Shown here one piece after another: positions 1 through 5,149 of a stretch of DNA of 8,797 bases. Position 1 is the first letter of the stretch. Each line of letters starts with the position of its first letter. Origin of the DNA: an uncultured Clostridia bacterium (lineage in GTDB: Bacteria; Bacillota; Clostridia; Oscillospirales; Oscillospiraceae). The notes below the pieces were generated by a model. The model worked only from the letters and a program-made list of their open reading frames with translations. It searched no databases and had not been told where the DNA came from. The stretch is from NCBI GenBank assembly GCA_937894515.1, contig CALCRH010000273.1:1-8797 (forward strand). The letters run 5' to 3'. The position numbers were made by a program, and so were the translations under genes.

Positions 1-1097
1 GCCAGTTCCATCTGCTGGGGGAAGAAGATGGAGCAGATGATGTACTCGCCGATGTAGCCGCCGCCGGGCACGCCGGACATACCCACAGAGGACAGAACGG
101 CCACCAGAACGATCAGGGGCAGCTTGGACCAGGACATTTCCTGACCGAATACGCCCCAAACAAAGGCGATCTTCAAAACGCAGCTAAAGCAGGAGCCATC
201 CATGTGCATGGTAGCACCCAGAGGAACGACCATCTCGGCCACGTCCTTGGAGATACCGGTGTTTTCAGCCTCTTCCAGGTTGGTAGGAATGGTAGCAACG
301 GAAGAGCAGGTACCCAGAGAGACGATGGCGGGACGGGCAATGTGCTGGAACATGGTCTTGGCTGCGCCCTTGCCGCCGCCGAAACGGGCAAACAGGGGGA
401 ACGCGGTGAAGATATAGATGAAGCACAGGGGATAGTACACAGCCATGGCGCGGCCATAGGAGCCGGCGATCTGGGGACCGTAGTCAGCCATCAGACCGGC
501 GAAAATGGCGAAGAAAGCCACAGGTGCGTAGTAGGTGATGAGCTTGATAAACTTCATCATGACCTCGGTCATGCTGTTCAGCCACTTGGCGACCATGGTC
601 TCGGGGCCGCCGGCCAGGTTGGTGGAGAAACCAAAGAGGACGGAGAACACGATCAGAGGCAGCATGGCGCGGCGGCTCAGCAGGCCGGAGAAGTCGCTGA
701 CGGTGAAGAAGTTGACGATCATGTCGGAGATGGAAGCGTACTCGCCCATTTCCTCAGCGGGAACCTCAGCCCAGGCAGACAGGACCGGGGGAACCAGCTT
801 CATGATGACGAACATGATGACAGCAGCGATGGCACCGGTGATCACGAAGGTCAGCACGGTGGTGCCCATGATCTTACCGGCACGCTTCATGCTCTTCATG
901 TTGGCGATGGAACCGGCGATGGAGACGAACACCAGGGGGACCACCACGCAGAACATCATGTTGATGAACACGGTGCCGAAGGGCTTGACAACACCGGCAA
1001 CACCGGGAGCCAGCCAGCCCACGATGCAGCCAAGAATCATGGCGCCCAGCATAATGGCCAGGAAGCGATAATTCTTTGCAACAGCTTTTTTATCCAT
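1..1097 (-). CDS. Dicarboxylate/amino acid:cation symporter (DAACS/GltP-DctA family), 3' end cut by window edge
   Basis: Secondary transporter of the inner membrane that couples uptake of an acidic amino acid or C4-dicarboxylate to Na+ or H+. 365 residues are visible from ATG 1097; TM8 and the C-terminus lie beyond position 1. Family marks seen: helical hairpin 1 with a C-S-S-V-A-T-I-P motif (residues 264-271; the family has a serine-rich SSSAT-type loop), the TM7 motif PLGATMHMDGS (H298-M-D-G-S302, where most members have NMDGT), and the hairpin-2 tip SGVPGGG (341-347). Several hydrophobic helices precede these. The start is set by AGGAGG at 1109-1114, 11 nt upstream of the ATG. It lies 145 nt downstream of dapF on the same strand, so it may be cotranscribed or have its own promoter in the hairpin-rich spacer. 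Family membership is very likely; the substrate cannot be read from the sequence. The His in the HMDGS motif is unusual against textbook members but may be normal for a clostridial subgroup. Confidence 0.95.
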   Translation of the reverse strand, partial: MDKKAVAKNYRFLAIMLGAMILGCIVGWLAPGVAGVVKPFGTVFINMMFCVVVPLVFVSIAGSIANMKSMKRAGKIMGTTVLTFVITGAIAAVIMFVIMKLVPPVLSAWAEVPAEEMGEYASISDMIVNFFTVSDFSGLLSRRAMLPLIVFSVLFGFSTNLAGGPETMVAKWLNSMTEVMMKFIKLITYYAPVAFFAIFAGLMADYGPQIAGSYGRAMAVYYPLCFIYIFTAFPLFARFGGGKGAAKTMFQHIARPAIVSLGTCSSVATIPTNLEEAENTGISKDVAEMVVPLGATMHMDGSCFSCVLKIAFVWGVFGQEMSWSKLPLIVLVAVLSSVGMSGVPGGGYIGEYIICSIFFPQQMEL

Positions 1098-1148
1098 TTG
1101 TAATTTTTCCTCCTATAGATTTTTGGTTGATTTTTTGGGAACTCTTTT

Positions 1149-1174
1149 TATGTGAAGCGTCAGACGCTTACATA
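1149..1174. repeat. Imperfect inverted repeat in the dapF-symporter spacer
   Basis: Arms TATGT-(G)-AAGCGT and ACGCTT-ACATA flank a 3-nt loop, giving 11 paired bases with one bulged G. On the minus strand the hairpin is followed by A residues, and on the plus strand a T run precedes it, so it does not have intrinsic-terminator layout in either direction. It sits about 50 nt upstream of the symporter start. It could be an operator for a dimeric regulator or a 5'-leader hairpin; nothing decides between them. Confidence 0.45.
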
Positions 1175-1203
1175 CGAAATAACGTTTCGACAATGCCTTC
1201 GGA

Positions 1204-1225
1204 GGGCGGACAGAGTCGTCCGCCC
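1204..1225. repeat. GC-rich perfect hairpin (8-bp stem), possible dispersed intergenic repeat
   Basis: GGGCGGAC and GTCCGCCC form a perfect 8-bp stem around a 6-nt loop, beginning 17 nt after the dapF stop codon. The minus-strand reading GTAGGGGCGGACGACTCTG resembles short GC-rich hairpin elements that I recall scattered between genes in Ruminococcaceae-type genomes; this is from memory. No T run follows on the minus strand, so it is not a classical terminator, although it could protect the dapF 3' end or attenuate read-through into the symporter gene. Confidence 0.5.
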
Positions 1226-1242
1226 CTACAACGCAGAACGGC

Positions 1243-2076
1243 TTACAGGACCAGATCTTCATCGGTGACCTCACCCTTGATGACGATGTTGGTGGGGCCG
1301 GTGAGGTACAGGTTATCAATGTGGTCGCCGGTGTACTCCACGTCTATGACCAGCTGGCCGCCGGTCATATCCACCTTGACACCCTTGCCGGAGACTTTGC
1401 CCAGCAGGGTCATGGCAGCTACCACGGAGCCGGTACCGGTACCGCAGGCGTAGGTGAAGTCCTCCACACCGCGCTCCCAGGTGCGTTCAAACAGGTGATC
1501 CTCCCCGATGATCTCAAAGAAGTTTACGTTGGCACCTTTGGGGAACTTTTCGTGGTAACGCATCTTGCGGCCCAGATCAAAGAGCCTGGCCTCGTCATAG
1601 TGTTTCAGATCTTTCATGGGTACTACCGCGTGGGGAATACCGGGATTGCCCAGTTCCACGTAATAGCACTCGTAGGTGACACCGTCTACCTCAATGTCCC
1701 GGCGCTCCAGAATGCTGGGATCGTTCAGCCGCACCTTGTAGAGCCGCTGAGAAATACGCTGACCCTTGACGATACCGGCAGTGGTCTCGATTATCTGCGT
1801 TTCCCCGGCCAGACCGGTTTCATAGCCATAGCGGCTGATGCAGCGGGCACCATTGCCGCACATTTCACCCACCGAGCCGTCAGAATTGTAAAAGAGCATT
1901 TTGTAGTCGGCTTTGTCGGACTTTTCCACCACCATGAAGCCATCGGCGCCGATGGACATGTGGCGTTCGCAGAGCAGACGGATGATGTCGGGATACTTTT
2001 CCACAGGCACCTTCTCTTCCATGTTGTTGACAATGATGAAGTCGTTGCCTGCGCCGTTCATTTTCCAGAATTTCAT
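1243..2076 (-). CDS. dapF: Diaminopimelate epimerase
   Basis: Cytoplasmic, cofactor-independent epimerase converting LL- to meso-diaminopimelate, the last step before lysine and the peptidoglycan cross-linking residue. 277 residues, normal for the family. The N-terminus MKFWKMNGAGNDF is diagnostic. The two catalytic cysteines sit in MCGNGARC (C73) and ACGTGTG (C211), matching the Cys pair of characterised enzymes. Substrate-contact motifs NSDGS (64-68), GANVNF (181-186) and ERG (201-203) are present. The loop usually written GNPH reads GNPGIPH here (143-149), two residues longer. ATG 2076 is chosen because GGGAG lies 11 nt upstream and the conserved N-terminus begins there; an in-frame GTG at 2088 has the purine tract too close. 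A consensus promoter lies about 55 nt upstream. It is the first gene of its transcript, followed by the symporter. Confidence 0.98.
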   Translation of the reverse strand: MKFWKMNGAGNDFIIVNNMEEKVPVEKYPDIIRLLCERHMSIGADGFMVVEKSDKADYKMLFYNSDGSVGEMCGNGARCISRYGYETGLAGETQIIETTAGIVKGQRISQRLYKVRLNDPSILERRDIEVDGVTYECYYVELGNPGIPHAVVPMKDLKHYDEARLFDLGRKMRYHEKFPKGANVNFFEIIGEDHLFERTWERGVEDFTYACGTGTGSVVAAMTLLGKVSGKGVKVDMTGGQLVIDVEYTGDHIDNLYLTGPTNIVIKGEVTDEDLVL

Positions 2077-2129
2077 TGGCAATTCCACTCCCTTCTGGGG
2101 ACGATACTATGTCCCGCTTTTCTGCTGCC

Positions 2130-2158
2130 ATCATACAGTATATCACAAAAAATGTCAA
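2130..2158 (-). promoter_or_regulatory. Predicted sigma-A-type promoter of dapF
   Basis: On the minus strand TTGACA (2158-2153), a 17-nt spacer and TATGAT (2135-2130). The -35 is a perfect consensus and the -10 has one mismatch. Transcription would start near 2123, leaving a leader of about 47 nt before the dapF ATG at 2076. Confidence 0.8.
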
Positions 2159-2235
2159 ATTCCGTTTTTTTTGAGGAAAATTTCAGGAAAAAAGGAATGG
2201 AAAAATAACACAGTACATACCGAAAGAAAAAACGG

Positions 2236-2264
2236 TTGCCTGGCGGGGAATTTCATAGTATGAT
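2236..2264 (+). promoter_or_regulatory. Predicted plus-strand promoter of a small orphan transcript
   Basis: TTGCCT (2236-2241), a 17-nt spacer and TATGAT (2259-2264). The spacing is ideal, the -10 has one mismatch and the -35 has two. It points away from dapF. The only thing downstream before a strong terminator is about 160 nt with a 19-codon ORF. Confidence 0.5.
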
Positions 2265-2329
2265 AGATGATGTAAAAATATGTATCTTTCGACAGTGAAA
2301 GATAGAGAGAAAAGGGTGGAAGCAAAGCC

Positions 2330-2389
2330 ATGAATAGCAGCACAAAAACGGCTGTACTTTTTCAGCTCGCCAACCCCCCGGCTTTTTGA
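2330..2389 (+). CDS. Candidate 19-residue small protein
   Basis: ATG 2330 to TGA 2389 encodes MNSSTKTAVLFQLANPPAF. A Shine-Dalgarno-like AAAGGGTGG (2311-2319) lies 10 nt upstream, a promoter about 66 nt upstream, and a terminator begins 7 nt after the stop. The N-terminal half is polar; the middle AVLFQLA is hydrophobic but too short to span a membrane; the end is Pro-rich. I do not recognise it. It could be a real small peptide, a leader peptide, or a chance ORF in a non-coding RNA. Support comes from the surrounding signals, not from the peptide itself. Confidence 0.3.
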   Translation: MNSSTKTAVLFQLANPPAF

Positions 2390-2396
2390 CAGACTG

Positions 2397-2430
2397 AAAA
2401 AAAGTTCCGCCGTATGGCGGAACTTTTTTT
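2397..2430. terminator. Bidirectional intrinsic terminator
   Basis: GTTCCGCC and GGCGGAAC form a perfect 8-bp GC-rich stem around a 4-nt loop (2412-2415), flanked by seven A and seven T, so that 15 bases pair in total and both strands have a T run. The minus-strand stop codon of the DUF819 gene (TAA, 2431-2429) abuts the stem. It serves that gene and the convergent small plus-strand transcript. Confidence 0.92.
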
Positions 2431-3595
2431 ACCAAAAAACAGCAAGAAGCGATCCCAGGGCAATGCCAATCAGATTTCCGATAATCAACCCGAGCGTACC
2501 GCAGATCATACCGGGAACGATCAGGCTCTTATCTCCATAGGCATTTGCCACCGGCGCGACAAACGGCGGACCGTAAATACCGGCAACGCCGGTAATGATG
2601 GCGGTACCGCCATCAATTTTAAAGATCTTGCAGAGGATAAAATGAAGGGAAAGAGAAAAAATCTGAATGGCGGAAAAATACAGGAGCGTGGGAAGAATGC
2701 CGGTAATCAACCGGTCAAGGTCGATGCTCATACTCAATCCGAGGGAAAAGACCAAAATCAAATACTGTCCCACAGAGTAAGTCCCTCGGGTTTCCCGTAT
2801 GGGCCTGATAAAGCTGAAAAGGATACCGAGAATGGAAACTGTGACCATGATATACAAGCTGCCGTCCATGTTGCCGTTGATCAGGATTTCCAAAAGGACA
2901 CCAATCCCCAGACAGGCGGCAGCCAAAAGGACGACCCCAATCAGTTTACCGATATCCTTTTTGCTGTGCAGAAGAGATCGGAAATCACAATCCGATGCCA
3001 TGTCTGCCGCTGCTTCCTCCAACGCCGCATCGTGCTTGCCGCAGCCTAAAAAGCGGGAATATAGGGTTTTGATTACGGAAAGAAGCAGCAGAAAATAGAT
3101 GCTGCCAACGATGGAGTCGGCGATATTGGCCAGATTGATGTAGGTGGAGTCTTTGCCGAAAAACGCTTTTCCGATGGCAAACAGATTGGGTGTACCGCCG
3201 ATATAAAGCCCGGTTGCCATACCGGAAAGGGCGGGCGTATTCTCCATGCCATGCCGATGGCCAACCCATGCGGTAACGGTAGAAACGACCAGCACGGAGA
3301 TAATAACCAGAATAAAACTGAACAGGGCTTTTTTGGTTAAGTGTCGGGTCTGACGAATGTCAGAGCCGAAAAGGATCAGGGGTATCGCCAGAGCGACCAG
3401 CACAGATGCCACGGTTTCGGACAGACTTTTGTCGTATGGGATGGGGAGCAGAGAGAACAAAAAGCCCAGGGCGTAACAGAAGGTAATCGTGCCGATATTT
3501 TGCACAAAAGAATATCTTTTGGACAGGTGAATGACTGCTGCCGGCACCAAAAAGAGAACCAGCAGTTCCGCCATAAGCATAGGAAGAGAAGTCAT
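2429..3595 (-). CDS. DUF819 family multi-pass membrane protein (YjcL-like)
   Basis: A 388-residue hydrophobic protein with about ten membrane segments. The C-terminal block G-I-Y-G-P-P-F-V-A-P-V-A (339-350), then SLIVPGMICGTLGLIIGN (357-374), matches the DUF819 signature (GGPATAAA.. then PG..VG.LGY.IGN). An earlier related motif, GLYIGGTPNLFAIG (129-142), suggests the two-fold inverted repeat usual for transporters. A charged, Ala-rich cytoplasmic loop lies around 183-216. The family's function is unproven, and transport is inferred from its shape only. The frame is open for 57 more codons upstream, but these overlap the acetyltransferase gene. ATG 3595 is chosen because GAGGA lies 8 nt upstream. 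The gap to the upstream gene is 10 nt, so the two are cotranscribed. The gene ends in its terminator. Confidence 0.85.
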   Translation of the reverse strand: MTSLPMLMAELLVLFLVPAAVIHLSKRYSFVQNIGTITFCYALGFLFSLLPIPYDKSLSETVASVLVALAIPLILFGSDIRQTRHLTKKALFSFILVIISVLVVSTVTAWVGHRHGMENTPALSGMATGLYIGGTPNLFAIGKAFFGKDSTYINLANIADSIVGSIYFLLLLSVIKTLYSRFLGCGKHDAALEEAAADMASDCDFRSLLHSKKDIGKLIGVVLLAAACLGIGVLLEILINGNMDGSLYIMVTVSILGILFSFIRPIRETRGTYSVGQYLILVFSLGLSMSIDLDRLITGILPTLLYFSAIQIFSLSLHFILCKIFKIDGGTAIITGVAGIYGPPFVAPVANAYGDKSLIVPGMICGTLGLIIGNLIGIALGSLLAVFW

Positions 3596-3605
3596 AAAAA
3601 AATCC

Positions 3606-4733
3606 TCACTGTAAGGTCTTGATATAAGAGCGGCGGCGCTTGTGCATACGCGCATCAAACCGATTGTCCCAGAGAGCCTGAATTTCCGTGTTAGTCTCCA
3701 TATTGAGATTGGTTTCCAGAAATTCAATGCCGGGATTCTTTTCCAGTTCTTTCGCCAGCTTGGCAAGAATGACGATGGCTGCGCCCTGTTTGCGATAGGC
3801 AGGATCTACGCCAATCAACCCCAACTCCAGAATGCGGGGATGTCTGGCAGAGCGAAGCACCCGGAACAGAGCTGCCGGCGTCAGACGCCCCTGTGATTTT
3901 TGCAGAGCTTTGGCAATGGAAGGAAAAGCGATTGCCATACCGACCGCCTCATCATCTTCATTGACGATAATACTGACATATTTTACATTCACCAGCAGCT
4001 TGAAGTTTTGAATGAGACTTTTCCGGGCAGCACCGTCAATGGGGACAGTTTGATAGAGATGCGAATAGTTATCGGCCATAAGCTGGAAGAAGCTGTCGCC
4101 GTATTTCTTCAAAAGGGTGTCCATATCCTTGATGCGGCAGTCCTTCAGGTGATAGTGCTTTTCCACCTTGTCTGCAAATCGAATCAGCTTTTCTCTGTGC
4201 GCTTCCGGCAGACGGAGCTGACGCTCCACCCAGTCGATCTCTTTGTGATAACCGCAATTCTCGATTAAAGAAGCGTAGTACGATGCGTTGTACTGCTCCT
4301 CGAAGGTGGAAAGCTCGTCAAATCCTTCCACCAGCAGACCTTGGCGCTCTAAATTGGAAAATCCCAAGGGGCCGCAAATGGTATCCATGCCCTGCTCGAT
4401 GGCCCAACGCTCTACTGCGGCAAAAAGAGCATTGGCGACTTCCTGGTCGTTGATGCAGTCGAAGCGAGTAAAACGGACTCGCTTTTCCTGACGCAATTCA
4501 TTACTCTGCTTTTGCAGAATACCGGAGATGCGGCCAACCATTGTACTGCCACGATAGGCATTGTAATACACGGCTTTACAGGTTTCATAGTAGCCGTAAT
4601 GGGGATCAAAGATCTTCTTTTCGTCCAACCACAGGGGTGGGACAAAGTTCGGATTATCACGATATAGTTTCAGCGGAAAACGAAGAAATTCCCGCTGCTG
4701 CTTCTTTGTTTTTACCTCTTGAATTTCCACCAT
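3606..4733 (-). CDS. GNAT-like N-acetyltransferase family protein (YghO-like)
   Basis: 375-residue soluble protein. The C-terminal part carries a GNAT acetyl-CoA binding signature: LELGLIGVDPAYRKQGAA (302-319) has the strand followed by the R-x-x-G-x-A pyrophosphate loop (R314, G317, A319), then a helix. Upstream, VGMAIAFPS (264-272) is the preceding strand. The N-terminal half (NPNFVPPLWLDEKKIFDP, 27-44; GPLGFSNLERQGLLVEGF, 121-138) resembles the long YghO-type proteins, which have an extra N-terminal domain. The acceptor substrate is unknown. ATG 4733 is supported by AGGAGG at 4744-4749, 10 nt upstream, and by a promoter at 4789-4817. It is first in an operon with the DUF819 membrane protein 10 nt downstream. 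Family assignment rests on motifs read by eye. Confidence 0.8.
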   Translation of the reverse strand: MVEIQEVKTKKQQREFLRFPLKLYRDNPNFVPPLWLDEKKIFDPHYGYYETCKAVYYNAYRGSTMVGRISGILQKQSNELRQEKRVRFTRFDCINDQEVANALFAAVERWAIEQGMDTICGPLGFSNLERQGLLVEGFDELSTFEEQYNASYYASLIENCGYHKEIDWVERQLRLPEAHREKLIRFADKVEKHYHLKDCRIKDMDTLLKKYGDSFFQLMADNYSHLYQTVPIDGAARKSLIQNFKLLVNVKYVSIIVNEDDEAVGMAIAFPSIAKALQKSQGRLTPAALFRVLRSARHPRILELGLIGVDPAYRKQGAAIVILAKLAKELEKNPGIEFLETNLNMETNTEIQALWDNRFDARMHKRRRSYIKTLQ

Positions 4734-4788
4734 TTTTCAATCTCCTCCTAAAGGACAAGGCAAAGGAACTAAATTGCTTTGAAATCTT

Positions 4789-4817
4789 ATTATATCACAA
4801 ATTATAAAAAATGCAAA
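4789..4817 (-). promoter_or_regulatory. Predicted promoter of the acetyltransferase-DUF819 operon
   Basis: On the minus strand TTTGCA (4817-4812), a 17-nt spacer and a perfect TATAAT (4794-4789). Transcription would start near 4782, about 49 nt upstream of ATG 4733. The -35 overlaps a run of nine T residues. The 56-bp repeat array ends about 28 bp upstream of the -35, a suitable place for regulator binding. Confidence 0.7.
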
Positions 4818-4844
4818 AAAAAAGAGAACAGGGGTTCTTTCATT

Positions 4845-4980
4845 TTTAACGTGGGATTTTTTATTTTTCGCAAGAACGCGAGAGTCACAATGCTATAAAC
4901 TTTAACGTGGAGTATCTTTCATTTCGCAAGAACACGAGAGGGACAAAGCTTTAAGGTTTTGCGTGGGTTTTTCAATAATA
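4845..4980. repeat. Degenerate 56-bp direct tandem repeat, about 2.3 copies
   Basis: TTTAACGTGG occurs at 4845-4854 and 4901-4910, and the variant TTTTGCGTGG at 4957-4966, each exactly 56 bp apart. CGCAAGAACGCGAGAG (4869-4884) recurs as CGCAAGAACACGAGAG (4925-4940), again 56 bp apart. The two full units agree at about 42 of 56 positions by hand count; the third unit breaks off after about 25 bp. Conservation is concentrated in the two blocks and the linker between them is poorly kept, which suggests two spaced binding sites rather than a simple duplication. The second block of unit 1 contains the short inverted repeat TCGC-AAGAAC-GCGA, broken in unit 2. No CRISPR-like spacing is present. Confidence 0.75.
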
Positions 4981-5015
4981 TATTAACACGACAAATTTTC
5001 GGGGTATTGGAGTAC

Positions 5016-5056
5016 AAAAATAGTCTGTGAGGAATACTGCCTCACAGACTATTTTT
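5016..5056. terminator. Strong intrinsic terminator ending the accessory operon
   Basis: AAAAATAGTCTGTGAG (5016-5031) and CTCACAGACTATTTTT (5041-5056) pair perfectly over 16 bp around a 9-nt loop. With A and T runs on both sides it can act in both directions. It stands 90 nt beyond the stop codon of the 263-residue protein gene on the minus strand. Confidence 0.9.
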
Positions 5057-5059
5057 ACC

Positions 5060-5149
5060 TCATTGATGTATCACGGACGTTGCCATACGAACAGGATTAA
5101 AGATGTTGAATTTCTTTTTAGTCTGGATATCCAAACCCAATTCAATCAC
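5060..5149 (-). CDS. Candidate 29-residue ORF with GTGA stop-start overlap
   Basis: GTG 5149-5147 overlaps the TGA stop (5148-5146) of the 263-residue protein gene, and the frame runs to TGA 5062-5060, only 4 nt before the terminator stem. The product begins (V/M)IELGLDIQTKKKFNIF and ends NPVRMATSVIHQ, a well-mixed, protein-like sequence. No Shine-Dalgarno is seen at the usual distance, so expression would need coupling to the upstream stop. Alternatives: a decayed gene remnant left at the junction, or chance. I do not recognise the sequence. Confidence 0.22.
   Translation of the reverse strand: MIELGLDIQTKKKFNIFNPVRMATSVIHQ

Larger units (their letters stand above)
2077..2428. other. Intergenic region with divergent promoters and shared terminator
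   Basis: This 352-bp stretch has no long reading frame. From left to right it holds the dapF leader and promoter (minus), an AT-rich segment (2160-2235), a plus-strand promoter (2236-2264), an 8-bp perfect hairpin (TATCTTTC/GAAAGATA, 2283-2304), a 19-codon plus-strand ORF with a purine-rich ribosome-binding site, and most of a bidirectional terminator. The parts are listed separately. Confidence 0.8.
2271..2430 (+). ncRNA. Candidate small transcript (sRNA or sORF mRNA), promoter to terminator
   Basis: The stretch is bounded by the predicted promoter at 2236-2264 and the intrinsic terminator at 2397-2430. It contains a 5' hairpin (TATCTTTC, 6-nt loop, GAAAGATA; 2283-2304), a purine-rich AAAGGGTGG (2311-2319), a 19-codon ORF (2330-2389), and TTTTTCAG (2358-2365), which can pair with CTGAAAAA (2394-2401) just ahead of the terminator stem. 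No plus-strand gene lies beyond the terminator, so it is not a leader for a known gene. I recognise no known RNA family. The exact 5' end is inferred from the -10 position. Confidence 0.4.
4734..5145. other. Non-coding junction between accessory operon and housekeeping operon
   Basis: This 412-bp AT-rich stretch has no long ORF. Reading leftwards it holds a possible 29-codon coupled ORF (5149-5060), the operon terminator (5056-5016), an AT-rich spacer, the 56-bp tandem repeat array (4980-4845), a weak hairpin with a run of nine A/T (4838-4815), the promoter of the acetyltransferase gene (4817-4789) and its leader. Base composition differs on its two sides, which fits an insertion edge nearby, but no convincing attachment site is visible. 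Confidence 0.75.

Noticed and set aside
204..1103. Long plus-strand frame of 299 codons
   Set aside because: It is antisense to the symporter gene, with a His/Asp/Gly-rich composition typical of a shadow of GC-rich coding sequence and no family resemblance.
2077..2088. Upstream GTG start for dapF at 2088
   Set aside because: The purine tract would be almost adjacent to the GTG, and the family N-terminus begins at the ATG at 2076.
1321..2208. Long plus-strand frame of 295 codons
   Set aside because: It lies antisense to dapF, whose active-site motifs prove the minus-strand reading; no ribosome-binding site and no recognisable motif.
2311..2345. GCAAAGCC (2322-2329) after a hairpin, reminiscent of the c-di-GMP-I riboswitch core
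   Set aside because: The upstream GGCAAACC-type segment and the second helix with its GGGTTACC-like 3' strand are missing, and the upstream hairpin has the wrong place and loop. No gene follows on that strand.
3596..3766. N-terminal extension of the DUF819 protein by 57 residues
   Set aside because: The extension lies inside the acetyltransferase gene in another frame, is not membrane-like, and a good ribosome-binding site precedes ATG 3595.
4815..4838. AGAAC-CCCT-GTTCT followed by nine T on the minus strand as a second terminator
   Set aside because: The stem has only 5 bp with two G-C pairs and is interrupted before the T run, while a 16-bp terminator lies upstream at 5016-5056. The T run overlaps the -35 of the next promoter.
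4845..4980. CRISPR array
   Set aside because: Only two full, imperfect units and one partial unit are present; the conserved blocks do not alternate with unique spacers of uniform length, and no cas gene is present.
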